Of a stretch of DNA of 64,000 nt, positions 26,162 to 37,445 are shown piece after piece. The position numbers were made by a program, and so were the translations under genes. The stretch is from Volutella citrinella (taxonomy: Eukaryota > Ascomycota > Sordariomycetes > Hypocreales > Nectriaceae): assembly GCA_034401135.1 (NCBI GenBank), contig JAWZSP010000007.1:2790001-2854000 (forward strand), read 5' to 3'. Under the pieces are notes generated by a model, which saw nothing but the letters and a program-made list of their open reading frames with translations, searched no databases and was not told the DNA's origin. Within the stretch, counting starts at the first letter, position 1; each line of letters starts with the position of its first letter.

Positions 26162-27061
26162 TTATGAGGAGCTATCGCCGTGGCTCTGGCGAGGAGCCAG
26201 GCTGCTCCTTCGCCTCCCCACCACCTCAGGGTCCCAGGTGCCGGCGAAGATGTCCTCACACTCGTCATCGTCGTCGGAGTCGAACGAAATCTCACTCGAG
26301 GCTCCGTCGTCACACTCGTCACCCTGCTCTTCGTCGTCGTCGTGGCCGGGAAGCTCGTCTGTACCCCCGGCCTCGACATCCTCCCAGCTGCGGTAGGTGA
26401 CGACTCGTTCAACCTCGAGAATAAACTTGCCCACCTTGTACTTCTGCGCCGCTTCCCTGGCATCCACGTACTTCCACCCGAGCTTGCTCTGACAGGTTCC
26501 GCATGCAATATCAGCTACGACGTGCCATCCTGTCACTAGCTGGCGGCTTTCATTCTTGCCCACGCGGATGTTGAGGAGCGAGGGCGAGGCTGGAGGCGGG
26601 GGTGGAGCCACCAGGAATGCCCGCCCATAGCGACCTGTGAAGCCCTTTGAGATGATTTGTGAAGCGAGGGCGAGGTCTGCTGAGCAGGTCGAGCAGCGCA
26701 AGGTGTCTGCGGCAACCTGCCTGACACGCGGGGCTTTCTCTGGCCTGTTCAAAGGCCCGTCGCTTCCGAAGGAGCTTGCTGGTGTGGACTGGGCGGATGG
26801 CGCGGGCGAGTTGGTCGATGACGATGAAGATGCCGAGCTGCGCCGCCTGAAGGGCAGCGTCAAGCTGGGGAGCAGATAGATAGGAAACACCGGCTTCGTC
26901 GCCGAAATGCCACTCTCGCGAACCATCTCAATGGCCAAGAGAGGAACCTCGAGAAGGGTGCTTAGGCTGTCAGGTCTCAAATCGCAATCCTTCTTATTGT
27001 GCAAGTAGGGAACGGGATGATCGGGCAGCCGATAAGGGCGGGCAGCGGGGGGCGTCTCCAC
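26162..27061 (-). CDS. Yippee-type zinc-binding protein with extended N-terminus
   Basis: Single exon, 299 aa. The core matches the Yippee/Mis18/cereblon fold: a zinc knuckle C123-x2-C126 (LRCSTCSADL), then GWHVVADIACGTCQSKLGWKYVDA with C187-x2-C190 and the strand KVGKFILE. Those four cysteines are the expected zinc ligands. The canonical Yippee protein is only about 120 aa; here it is preceded by about 115 residues that are serine-rich and of low complexity in part, and followed by a highly acidic tail (about residues 235-272) and an RRRSS stretch. The N-terminal YRLPDHPVPYL block may be a separate conserved element. Yeast Moh1 is the nearest familiar relative. Molecular function is unknown in fungi. 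No intron is needed. Confidence 0.82.
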   Translation of the reverse strand: METPPAARPYRLPDHPVPYLHNKKDCDLRPDSLSTLLEVPLLAIEMVRESGISATKPVFPIYLLPSLTLPFRRRSSASSSSSTNSPAPSAQSTPASSFGSDGPLNRPEKAPRVRQVAADTLRCSTCSADLALASQIISKGFTGRYGRAFLVAPPPPPASPSLLNIRVGKNESRQLVTGWHVVADIACGTCQSKLGWKYVDAREAAQKYKVGKFILEVERVVTYRSWEDVEAGGTDELPGHDDDEEQGDECDDGASSEISFDSDDDDECEDIFAGTWDPEVVGRRRSSLAPRQSHGDSSS

Positions 27062-28034
27062 TGGGCCGGCGGGCGCTACGCTGCTTCACCACTAGCATGG
27101 ACAATATCAATGCAAGCCTCAGCCTGAGCCGGTCGCACAGCGCGGGAGGGGAGGAGGACGAGCAGTGGAGGTCACGGTATGCGTGGGCGTTGATTTGGTA
27201 CGTGATGTCGCAGTTTCGATGCGATACACCGGGGGAGAAGGAAGCTGGAGGGCGGAAGATTTGCCGTTGTCATCGCACTTTGCAGGTCACTTGCCACCCC
27301 CCTCAGCTGGGCAAAGATCACCGGACGTGTGCTGCACGGTAAATGCGTGAAAGGGCGGTGGTCGCTGGTAGGGCCACGGCCAAGTGCAGACTGCGCTGGG
27401 GGCCACCATGCTGACAGGGGGCGGGCTGTTATCGCGCCATGTGGGCTAGCGGTGGCCAGCGGACCCCGCGCCCTCACCAACAAAGTTTCGTTCATGTGTG
27501 ACGCACTCAATTGCTACAGTGCCGCAGTTTCTTGATGTCATCAGTCAAGCCCATAGGGCTCAGCCCATGGAAAATGGCGCCGTCCCACCATGGACGCGAC
27601 ATTAAGAAAAGGACCATCATAATTCATTCGGCAAGTTTTCCAATAGACCAGTGAGCCTAAAATGACCCGTCACAACTCCAGCCCACACACAACAGCCTCA
27701 ACGGGTGTGTGCCTCAGCCATCCTAGATTTCGAGCCAATGGATGCTCATGTACTATTCCGGGGCTCCGAAGCCGGGGGCAGTGTTATCAATTCTACCATC
27801 TGGTACGGAGAGCCATGTCTAAATCCTGGAGAGCTAGAAATGTACAATCGTCTTTTCAGCATATTAGTCTCACGGGTACAAGCAGCTGTCTAGTCGTCGG
27901 TTCGAGTGCTGCGTGCTTACAGTCACCGATTCCATTCATGTGTAACTGCTCGGCCTTGTTTGATACTGGCTTCTATTGTTTTAATTGTCTACCAAATCGC
28001 ATACGCTGGATGGCCTCTCTGGCCCAGCTTAAGC
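27062..28034. other. Intergenic region
   Basis: Just under 1 kb between two genes on the same strand; upstream of the Yippee gene and downstream of the amidase. No supported coding or RNA feature. Confidence 0.4.
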
Positions 28035-29045
28035 TCATGGCTTCGTCTCGCTCACATCGGGATACACATCGAACCGTCGCTGCGTGTTGAGCGGAATGTT
28101 TCTCCTCGTCTCCTCAATCTTCTCGCTATCCAACTCCCACTCAATAATAGTCTCCTTCTCCTCCGCCTCGACGAGGACCTGGGCCAGGGGGTCCACAACC
28201 AAACTGTGGCCCCAGGCGTGGTAGTCAGCATTGAGATCCCGGGCAGGGCTGCAGAGAGCCACATAGAGCTGGTTGTCCAGCGCCCGGTTCTGCCCAAGCA
28301 GCTTCCAGTGCATTGGCCCAGTGGTCAGGTTGAAGGCGCCGGGGTAGACGAGCGCAAAGGCGCCGCGACGCGCTGCGATGGTGGCAAGCTCAGGGAAGCG
28401 GACATCATAGCAGATTGCCACTCCGATGCGGCCGTACTCGGGCAGGTCCACGATGGTGATGTCGTTGCCCGGGCTGAGCACGTCAGATTCGCGAAACGTA
28501 ATCTTGCCGGGTATGTCGATGTCGAAGAGGTGCACTTTGCGGTGGCTAGCCAACAGGCTCCCGTCAGGCCCAAAGATGAGGCTAGTATTGTGGTACTTCT
28601 TTGTGGACGAGTTGAACTCGGGGATGGATCCGCCAACCAGGTAGACCTTGTTGTCCGACGCCATCGCTGACAGCGCATGGTACGAGGGCGCCTGCTCGCG
28701 CGTAGGCGGAGACGGGAGCAGCGTCTCCGCATACTCGGGGAAGTATTTGGTGCCGTAGGGCGAGTTGAAGCACTCCGGCAGCACCACAATCTTGGATCCA
28801 GAGGCGGCAGCCTTGGCTACTTGAGAGGCGGCATGAGTGAGATTGGCCTGTTTATCGGCGCCCGAAGCCAACTGGATGCAGGCTAGCTTGACGGGCTGCT
28901 TGAGAACTGGTCCAGTTGCTGAGGACATGGTGCGGCGGAAGGCGGGGCTTGTGACGAGAGGGGAGATGAGGCTTCGATGGAATCCAGACGGAGAAATGAG
29001 GGTCTTTGAGGCAGTGGCGAGTCGACGCAAGGGAAATATGCGCAT
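28035..29045 (-). CDS. Nitrilase-superfamily amidase (Nit2/omega-amidase type)
   Basis: Carbon-nitrogen hydrolase, 336 aa, one exon. The Glu-Lys-Cys catalytic triad is visible: E91 (VVLPECF), K170 (HRKVHLFD) and C212 (AICYDVRFPE). Sequence around the triad fits the NIT2 branch, which removes the amide from alpha-ketoglutaramate and alpha-ketosuccinamate produced by glutamine and asparagine transaminases. Residues 1-39 are rich in Arg, Ser and Leu with no acidic residue, a likely mitochondrial presequence. Met40 (MSSATGPV) opens the enzyme core and could serve as a second start giving a cytosolic form. The related Nit1 branch (deaminated-glutathione amidase) cannot be excluded from sequence reading alone. 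Confidence 0.9.
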   Translation of the reverse strand: MRIFPLRRLATASKTLISPSGFHRSLISPLVTSPAFRRTMSSATGPVLKQPVKLACIQLASGADKQANLTHAASQVAKAAASGSKIVVLPECFNSPYGTKYFPEYAETLLPSPPTREQAPSYHALSAMASDNKVYLVGGSIPEFNSSTKKYHNTSLIFGPDGSLLASHRKVHLFDIDIPGKITFRESDVLSPGNDITIVDLPEYGRIGVAICYDVRFPELATIAARRGAFALVYPGAFNLTTGPMHWKLLGQNRALDNQLYVALCSPARDLNADYHAWGHSLVVDPLAQVLVEAEEKETIIEWELDSEKIEETRRNIPLNTQRRFDVYPDVSETKP

Positions 29046-29411
29046 TGTATGTGAAGATTGGCGCGGTGGGGAGGGGTATGGAGTTGATGTGCCTAGCTAT
29101 CGGAGCTTTCGCGTTGTCGGAGGTTGGATGCCGTCCCGCTCCGGTCATGGCCGATAATAGGCGGGGGCGGGGCCGATGCCCGATTAGTCCGACACGACGA
29201 CGATTGTGACAGCTTCACGGTCTTCTGCCAACCTTGGGATCAGGCATTTTGAATAGAATACATTTCTTTCATCGTAGCTATACAGCATCCACTAGGATAT
29301 GGATCATCATTGCTATGCTTAGGGTATCAAGTTCAAGTCAAGTGTGACCCGACATCTCCATCCGACGCGTGTTCATTCGTCCATTTTCTCGACCGCCCCG
29401 CCCCCTGGTGT
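29046..29411. other. Short intergenic region
   Basis: Contains the upstream region of the amidase and the 3' flank of the CsbD-like gene. Nothing else is seen. Confidence 0.4.
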
Positions 29412-30016
29412 TCACTGCTTCTGCTCAGCATCAATCTTCTTCTGAACATCATGCTCGACACCGCGCTGCTGAGCCTTGCCATCAGCTCGCATTTGATCGT
29501 AGTGGGCCTGTCCTTCCTTATCACCAGTGACATTGGAGATGGCGCCGCCGAGAGCACCCTGGAAGCGGCTGGCAGCACCCTCGCCAAGATCCTTAAGCTG
29601 GCCGCGAGCCTCCTGCTGCTGGCCTTCTAGGTTTTGCTGGCGTCCGGCATTCTTAAGGGACTGGAGGTTTGTGATGAGCATACTGACGATGTGAGAAGAA
29701 GGTCCGACAGAGTACTAACCTCGTTACCAATGAGTCCACCGACGGCCTCCTTGGCAGAGCCAACAGTCTGGTTCCAGCTGCCTTCTGTTCGATCCTGGTT
29801 GTCACGAGCAGCACCTCCGGAGGCGGAGACAGTAGCACCCGGAAGTCGGACGCTGGCCTGGGACGCGGCGTGCTCAGCCTGAGCCTTGTCCTGACGGACC
29901 TCGCCCTGGGCCTTGTCGCCAGTGCTGCCAGTGAGGCTGCCGAGAGCGCTCTGGGCAGTTCCGATGGCAGAGTCGACGTAGGACTTGAGAGTGGAAGTGT
30001 TGTTGTTGTCAGACAT
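29412..30016 (-). CDS. CsbD-like / Hmp1-type (mismatch and cruciform DNA-binding) small protein
   Basis: Exons 30016-29720 and 29660-29412 give 181 aa. The protein is very hydrophilic, rich in Gly, Ala, Gln, Asp and Lys, and lacks hydrophobic segments. It contains repeated CsbD-like helices with the pattern G-x2-K-E-x2-G (SAKEAVGGLIGNE; RGQLKDLGEGAASRFQGALGG). Fungal homologues carry the name mismatched base pair and cruciform DNA recognition protein after Ustilago Hmp1; bacterial CsbD is a general-stress protein. The composition is that of a stress- or conidium-associated, LEA-like protein. Intron 29661-29719 has a clean GTTAGT donor and CCTCCAG acceptor. Role in DNA binding in this organism is inference from the family name only. 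Confidence 0.8.
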
Positions 30017-30915
30017 GATGAATTATGTTGGTGTGTTGTTGGGAGGAATGCTGAATGTTGATTGTAGTTGTTCGTAGGTTGTTGGTGTCTGGGTTTGAAG
30101 AGGCTGACAGTAGTGGAAGAGCCAGCCCTTTATACTTATTGACGAGACTTCGTTCACAAGGCAGGAAGAAACGATTCCAGCACCATCTTCTCTGTAATTG
30201 CCTGCCTTGGGCCCTGTGATGTCAGTCTGAACCCTTTCGTGGAACTGACAGCACCAGCCAAGGTCTATGACGTCACGAGTAGGCACTCCTTCCCCCTTCA
30301 CCTGCGCGTACCGCAAACGCCTCATCGCGCCAAGTGGACTAGCAGCTTCCAAAAGAATTGTGCTGGGCCAATGAAAAACGGGATGCAGACCACAGTGTAA
30401 TGGAATTGGCAACTTGATCTTCCATTGCGTGTAGGTGGGCCAGAGAGGGCGATATTCGGGATTGCGCGGCATCAACATGTGACTGGAATCAACGACCAAC
30501 TCACGCCTTTGTCGAAGAAACCAGTCGCCCAAGCACGTTGCAAATAAAAGCAGACAAGAAAATGGACGTCAATGTCTTCTTGATTCTTGGTAAAGCACCC
30601 AGCTTAGTTGGCGCACTCTTTGGTGCAGTTGCTAGCTATGAGGAGACTATTTCCCGATTTGCCCTGATTCGAGCCCGTATATCCCTTGCCATGACTCCTG
30701 TCCTTCCCACAGTCCAAGTGAAAGAGGTATCTTGTTATTACAATGCTGGTACAGACGCGACTGGATCACAGCCTCAGTCGAGTGCTTGCGACCGCCGCCA
30801 CCGCTGCCGGCCAGTCTCAACCCCACCCCCGTGCCCAAAAATGACGCCCTATTTGGCGGCTCATGCCATTTTTGGGGACGGCAACTCCATTAAGCAAGCA
30901 AAATGCGTGGTGCAT
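30017..30915. other. Intergenic region upstream of the CsbD-like gene
   Basis: No supported gene. The plus-strand open frame at 30538-31143 is mainly the reverse complement of NFS1 exon 3 and is not a gene. Confidence 0.4.
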
Positions 30916-32703
30916 CTAGTGCTGGCTCCATTGGATCGTGTTCAAATCGATACCTTCCTGGACAAGCTCCCACAGAGGGCTGAGCTCGCGCAGGAAAGTG
31001 ACACGTTCCTGAACAGCCTTGAGCACGTAGTCGATCTCCATCTCCGTGGTGAAACGACCAATTCCGAATCGGATGCTGCTGTGCGCGCTCTCGTCACTGT
31101 TTCCAAGCGCACGGAGCACGTAGCTGGGCTCAAGAGAGGCTGAAGTACAGGCACTGCCTGAAGACAGCGCGATGTCTTTGAGAGCCATCAGGAGAGACTC
31201 GCCCTCGACATATGCGAAAGACACATTCACACATCCGGGATAAAAGGCGTTGGGGTCGCCGTTCTGAGTGGTGTGCTCCATGGCAAGTAGACCATTCAGC
31301 AGGCGGTCCGACATGGCCTTGATTCGCTTTGAGTCATACTTGAAACATAGGGTTAGCCTAGGCTCTGTGCGAAAGCGACCAAGTAACAGTGTAGATAAAA
31401 AAAGAACAAAAAAAATCAGACGTATAGCTTCGATCAACACGGCCGGCCTTGTCACGGGCCATTCAGAAAGCCATGCATGTGTAGAGCAACTCATCACGTA
31501 AAGGGGGAAAAAAAGCAAACGAGATTTGTGCGGTACATACCTCCATCTCCTGGTAAGCAATTCGACAGGCTTCACCAAAACCAGCCACCAAAGGAGGGGC
31601 AAGCGTTCCGCTACGAAGACCTCGTTCTTGTCCGCCGCCGGTAATGAGGGGCTCGAGTCTGACCCTGGGACGTCGTCGCACGTAACAGGCGCCGATGCCC
31701 TTGGGGCCATAGATCTTGTGAGAGGAAATAGACATGAGATCAATGTTCATGGCATTGACATCAAGAGGGATCTTGCCCACGGCTTGGGCGGCGTCGGTGT
31801 GGAAGAACACCTTCTTCTGGCGACACAGCTTGCCAATCTGTTCCATGGGCTGGATGACGCCGATCTCGTTGTTGACCGCCATGATACTGACAAGGGCAGT
31901 ATCGGGGCGGATGGCAGCCTCAAGGTCCTCCATTCGGATCAGACCGTTGTTCTGCACAGGGAGGTAGGTGACCTCAAAGCCGTCGTCCTGCAGATGGCGG
32001 CAGCTGTCGAGGACGCACTTGTGCTCCGTCTGCGTAGTAATGATGTGCTTCTTCTTGCCGGAACGGCCAAAGAAGCGGGCGACACCCTTGATGCTCATGT
32101 TGTTGCTCTCGGTGGCGCCGCTGGTGAAGATGATCTCCTTGGGCTCGGCACCGATGAGCTTGGCAACATGCTCACGCGCCTCCTCCACAGCCTTTTCACT
32201 CTCCCAGCCGTAGGCGTGTGTTCGAGAATGGGGGTTGCCATAAACGCCCACGTAGAAGGGCATCATGAAGTCGAGGACTCGGGGATCCACGGGAGTGGTG
32301 GCCTGCATATCCAGATAGATTGGTCGTTGACCTTCCTCCATCACAGCAGCTTGCTTGAGGACTTCTGATGACTGGTTAGATTTGCCTCGGCTGTAGAGAG
32401 AAAACTCATTATCAGGGCCAGGACGGCCGGAGAAAACTCACCAGCCATGGGGCTGACTTTGGCGTTGGACGGAGCGTCCATGGACGGGGGAGGGATATCA
32501 GCGAAGTCCTTCTTGTCCAACTTGATAGCCGTCTCGACCTGAGCGTTATCGGGTTTTGTTTCGGACACATATCCACGACGGCCGGAACGGGTGGCGACAA
32601 GGGCAGTGCGGGAGAGACCGCGCAATGAAGCCGCGGTGATGCGCGGGCTGGAGCCCAGGCGGCCGGCCGCCCTCAGTGCGCTCGATGCTAAGCTGGTAGG
32701 CAT
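30916..32703 (-). CDS. nfs1: Cysteine desulfurase NFS1, mitochondrial
   Basis: PLP enzyme that supplies sulfur from cysteine for iron-sulfur cluster assembly (with Isd11, Isu1 and frataxin) and tRNA thiolation. Exons 32703-32442, 32385-31541 and 31338-30916 give 509 aa. The N-terminal ~45 residues are Arg/Ser/Ala-rich, a mitochondrial presequence. Seen are [23 protein letters not shown], the PLP lysine in [12 protein letters not shown], the mobile-loop catalytic cysteine in [14 protein letters not shown], and the eukaryotic C-terminal LNTIQWSQH. Exon 1-2 continuity requires the distal AG of a tandem acceptor (CTACAG then CCGAG). The second intron is 202 nt and A-rich. The ATG at 32703 is the first in frame. 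Confidence 0.95.
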
Positions 32704-33984
32704 GGTGATGCGGGTGCTGGTGCTGGCATGAAGGAAGAGCAATCCCGGCGTGGGCGGAGAGAGAAGCGAATTTTAGTGGAGGTTGGAGCTAGATGTTGAG
32801 AATTTGTCATTCGCCGTCGGCTCGGCATCGGTGATAATAAGGGGGGATGCGCCCCTCTGATTGGCTACATGACTTGGTAGTGGCATCTTGGGAAGCTATG
32901 ACGAGGGGAACGAGGAGCTGGAGGCGAACGGGAGGCGAACGGCGAATTAATTGAGCGAAGTCCGGACTCGGGGCGGGGACGCGATAATGGCGGCGCGGAG
33001 CACTGGGCCAGTCATAAATTCATCCTTGCGTGGCCTCTGGCAGTCAAGATTTGGGGGTGCTCTTGCTCTGGGCTGAGCATCACGCCGCTTGAGATTTGGG
33101 GGCAAGGGGACCACTCCTGCGCCATGCACCATGAAACCTGAGTACGTATTGGGATCTGGGGTAAGATGATTGATAGACCAGGTGCCTTGTTAGCTCGTGC
33201 AAATGATCGCCCGGTACTGGGCTTCGGGATATCACATCGTACGTGAAAGGGAGTCCAGAGCCCCGTCTCTACTTGAGGGATGCTCGAAGCTTTTGGGCGG
33301 GATTACACTTTGGGCATGGGAAAATTGGGTCGACACATTTCGCGGATGTCACGGCCATCAGCCAAATGAATGAATATTGCGCGCAGCATAAAGGAAAAAA
33401 ATCCAGAGCTCTTGGCACGGATATGCTGCCCGGACTGGGGGACAAGGAGCAGCTCCAGCCCCAAATCCTGACGCCTCCCAGGGCCCCAGCCGCTGCTCCC
33501 TTGGCGGCGAATCCTGGCACGCGTACGGGTGGCAGTGACGCAACTTGCCCCAGTGACGCAGCGTCAACCACGGGCCAACAGCACCTGTCTGGGCCTGTGT
33601 GTCCAGCTGGAAGCGGCCTGTGGCGCAGGTCCTTGCTCCACTGGTTTCGAGGCTGGGTGCGGGTTGGCTAGTCAGTCCGGGTGCCCACTCAGCGACCAGC
33701 TGGGCCAAGGCGCGGTGGTGCCTGTGAGCTCTGTACGTACCGCCCTAGGCACCATAATCCGGGCTGGTGTGTGTCCGCGGATTGGACACAGCCACGAAAC
33801 AAGTCGTCACCGTTCGACGCTTTTTAAGGTTGCCCGCCAGTCCACCCATTCCCGGCGGCCTCGCGATCGCTACGTTCGATACTGCTCGGAGTCTTGTCTT
33901 TCATTGCAACTGTCGACCATCTTCACTCCCACGCCGACACTGCGCTGCGCCTGCTGCCCACGCGCGCGCTTTTCACTCGGCACC
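32704..33984. other. Divergent upstream region of NFS1 and RVS167
   Basis: 1.3 kb between two divergent start codons. No supported coding sequence. Probably two promoters; the 200 bp before RVS167 is C/T-rich. Confidence 0.45.
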
Positions 33985-35539
33985 ATGAGCTTCAAAGGCT
34001 TTCAGAAGAGCGTCATCCGGGTAAGCCGCTGCCCCTCATTTCTTGGTCGACATCAGTGCAAAAGCCCCTCGGCCTGTCCACAACCCCCGCGCAGCCACCG
34101 CAACTAAAACATGCGGGAGGCGAGCCAGCAGGGGAGCTGCGGGAGAAGAATGAGGACTAATCTGTGTCTGCTGTGGTATAGGCGCCCCAACAATTCAAGG
34201 CCAAGTTCAACCTAGGCGAGATCACCAAGGACGCCATCTACATAGACGCTGAGCGACGTTTCGACGAACTCGAGAAGGAGACCAAGAAGCTCCACGATGA
34301 GTCCAAAAAGTACTTCGAAGCCATCAATGGCATGCTCAACCACCAGATAGAATTCAGCAAGGCCATGACGGAAGTCTACAAGCCCATCTCTGGCCGAGCA
34401 TCTGACCCCGACTCAATCGAGATCTCGGGCAACATCGAGGGTATCCAGGCTTGCGAAGAGTACGAGGTGGTCGTCAAGGAGCTCCAGGAGACACTGGCAC
34501 CGGAGCTGGAAATGATTGAGACCCGCGTCATCGGGCCGGCCAACGAGCTGCTCGACGTCGTCAAGGTGATACGCAAAACAGCCGTCAAGCGAGACCACAA
34601 GCAGCTGGACTACGATCGCCGTCGCGCAACCCTCAAGAAGCTACAGGATAAGAAGGAAAGGAGCGCCAAGGACGAGAAGGCAATGTGGAAGGCCGAGGGC
34701 GAGGTCGAGCAGGCTACCCAAGACTTCAACTACTTCAACGACCTCCTCAAGGAGGAGCTGCCCAAGCTGTTTGAGCTCGAGCGCCTGTTCATCCAGCCGC
34801 TGTTCCAGTCTTTCTACTACATGCAGCTCAACATCTTCTACACACTCCACGAGAGAATGCAGCGCGTGGACATTGGCTATTTCGACCTGACGCTCGACAT
34901 TGAGGAGGCCTTCCACCAGAAGCGTGGCGATATCCAGGAGCAGGCCGAAGCGCTCGGCATCGTCCGCTACAAGACCACCGGTCGACCTCGGCCGGTGCGA
35001 TACGGCAACAAGCCCACCCTCGAGGGCCCAAAGCCCCAGGGGCTGCTTACCCAGGGCGAACCCGACGACGAGACAACGCCGAGCCATACTCCATCCAGCG
35101 CCTCCAAGTTTCCCTCCATGCTGCAGAGCCAACAGACCGAGGCCGAGGCCCATCCGCCGCCGCCATACTCTCCCCCCGTTGCGGGCGGCAAACCGGTGAC
35201 TCCTGGTCTTATGGCCATGGTCAAGGGCAAGTCGAAGCCACCGCCGCCCAAGCCGAAGCCGAAGCCGACGCGGTTCAGCGCCACGCCCGCGGCAGAGACC
35301 GTGACGGCGCTCTACGACTTTGAGGCGCAGGCCGAGGGCGACTTGAGCTTCCGGGCAAACGACGTTATTGAGATTGTGACGAAAACCCAGAATGATAACG
35401 AGTGGTGGACGGGCAAGCTGAATGGCAAGCAGGGCCAGTTCCCAGGTATGTCGGCTGAACCAACGGCGGGGTCATGAACGGGCAGAACAAGAAGATCTAA
35501 CCATGTGATGCAGGCAACTATGTCAGGATTAACGGTTGA
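33985..35539 (+). CDS. rvs167: BAR-SH3 amphiphysin-like protein RVS167
   Basis: Membrane-curving endocytosis and actin-patch protein. Exons 33985-34020, 34182-35445 and 35514-35539 give 441 aa. Exon 1 encodes only MSFKGFQKSVIR, the amphipathic N-terminal helix typical of N-BAR proteins. The BAR domain follows (about residues 13-245), with long charged helices (LEKETKKLHDESKKYFEAING). A proline-rich, disordered linker with PPPYSPP and PPPKPKPKP stretches precedes a C-terminal SH3 domain (about 385-440: ALYDFEAQAEGDLSF, NEWWTGKL, GQFPGNYV). The last exon supplies the terminal NYVRING. It likely pairs with an Rvs161-type partner encoded elsewhere. Length is close to yeast and fission-yeast homologues. 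Confidence 0.95.
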
Positions 35540-36102
35540 AGAGGACATTGAGCGTCGGACCACCTGGCCAAGATAACCCCATCTCGAATTCGGTTTCCAG
35601 CACAGCTGGATTTAATGCACGAGGCGGGACGCGCCCTCCCACAACGACAGGGAGAAGGACTGCGCCGCCGAGATGGACGAGCTGGGGACAAGAATGGGGG
35701 CATTCAGGATCATGATGATGTGAAGAGGCAGAGACATGCGCAGTTGGGCGCACGCGGCTTTTGTTTCACGGGATGCGGCAGCAGGACTGGGAGCGGCGTC
35801 CCCAGGCTCTCTTGTTCGTTTCTGGAGATTCGGGGCAATTTGGGGGCGGATTGCCACTTGAAGCGGCACTGGAGGAGAGGGGGGGCAGGCATTCTCGGCG
35901 TCCAAAGCACGTGTGCGTGCTGCAGAGATAGATTTATTTGAACAAGACTACACCTTTTTTTTTCTCCCTCCCTAGAGGCCGAAAGGCGCGGAAGACGTGG
36001 CCGTGGCTGTCCCCATGTCTGCGGCGGCCCTAACAAGCCTGGGGCTCTGCCGTGCCCAGAACGCCAATACCTGCAGGTTCGCACAGAAGGCGGCGTTGCG
36101 AC

Positions 36103-36123
36103 GTATCAGGTATCAGGTATCAG
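36103..36123. repeat. Three tandem copies of GTATCAG
   Basis: A 7-bp unit repeated three times exactly, in an intergenic region. Confidence 0.9.
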
Positions 36124-36458
36124 GCCTGCATGTGCAGTCTCCCAACGTTGCTGCGTGGTACATGTACTAGCCTCGCCTGCACACGCCCGGCTCATATGTT
36201 AAGTCGCCAGCTTCGACGCGCAGAGACGGTCAGGCAAAAGGGGGAAACTGCTACACCTACCCGCAGCTTGCCTGCCGCTGCATCTACCAGAGAGCACGCC
36301 GACCGGGGGTGGTCGGCCAAGACAAAGCCAACACCGGACTACTTCTCTGTTTCCTCATCGCCGACGGTTTCCCCAGTGCGCGGATCCTGTGACGAGACAA
36401 GTGCCCAGCCCCCATCTGAGGGTGAGGCGAACATCCACGCCAGCGCCCACGTCTCGTT

Positions 36459-36472
36459 GGGGGGGGGGGGGG
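36459..36472. repeat. Poly-G tract, 14 consecutive G
   Basis: Uninterrupted G run on the plus strand, the longest homopolymer I noticed. Length is liable to sequencing error. Confidence 0.9.
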
Positions 36473-37445
36473 CAGCTCGCGATTGTGACGTCGCACTTTT
36501 CGAATCCACGGCGAGAAAGGGCACGGGCTGTCTGTGTGGGGGCAAGTGAGTGTCTGGTATTCGTGAGGCCATCTCTCTCTCATCTCTTTGGACGACTCAA
36601 CCGCACCTCTCCGCCGCTTGGGTGAGTAACGGGGATGAGGCAGTCAATGTGTTGGTCTCAACGAGCGCCCGTTCGACGGGCCTGCGGATGCATGAAAGAG
36701 AGGCCCTTCTCGCCCTCGATGCGCTGTCAACTTGTCTTGTCCAGAATCACATACTTCAAAGTGCAGAACTACAGGGGCGGCGTGTGAGGAGGAGAAGGCC
36801 GCCTGCTGCGCTGTGCGAAGCACCGCCCGTCGCGACCAGGATTAGCATTTCCCGCCCGGCGTTGATTCGCATGGGGGCGCCATACAGAAACACAGCCCTC
36901 GACCGTGGCTGCAGTGCTTTTGTGTTTTCGGGGAGGGATGGTGATGAGCTGGCCCCATACAAGGTGCTCCTCTCTGTGATGCCAGCGATGCATAGCAGCG
37001 TCGCAGGCCATGGCAGGGCCGTCTTGGTATCTCGGGGGCACGGGCTGGCGTGGATCGCGGCATCACATGGGCTGGGTCGACTAAACGGTTGATTTACGTC
37101 TCGCATTGATCTAATTGAACCGGGACTGCTGCAGCGGGATGCAGTGTTGCCTCGTCGGGAAGCTAAGACCCTTGTGCGAACCACGGTCCAAGACTCACGA
37201 GACATCACTTTTGGAATTCGAACCCCGCGTCTCCCGACTGCTAGCTCGACGCAGCTCGGCCTGGCAACCGAATCTAGAACGTCGCTTCTCAACAGCAGGC
37301 GTCCATCCGGGATGCCCAATCCAGCCAGCGCTCTCTTCTGCAACCCCCGGGCCTGACGCCCTGGCTTCCCAGCTTCCATGGACAAAACTCGCCGGCCTTG
37401 GGTCGGGTTCCGGTGTGCAGGGGTACATTTCGCTTTTTGTTGCAT

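Larger units (their letters stand above)
35540..37445. other. Gene-poor region with homopolymer and a tRNA-like box pair
   Basis: No supported gene in 1.9 kb. It contains a 14-G run (36459-36472), three copies of GTATCAG (36103-36123), and on the minus strand a B-box-like GGTTCGAATTCC with an A-box-like motif 5' of it (see findings). Confidence 0.45.

Noticed and set aside
31526..32368. 280-codon plus-strand frame antisense to NFS1
   Set aside because: It is the reverse complement of the well-supported desulfurase exons.
37190..37270. Functional tRNA gene on the minus strand
   Set aside because: Despite A- and B-box-like motifs the T-arm and acceptor stem do not form complementary pairs.
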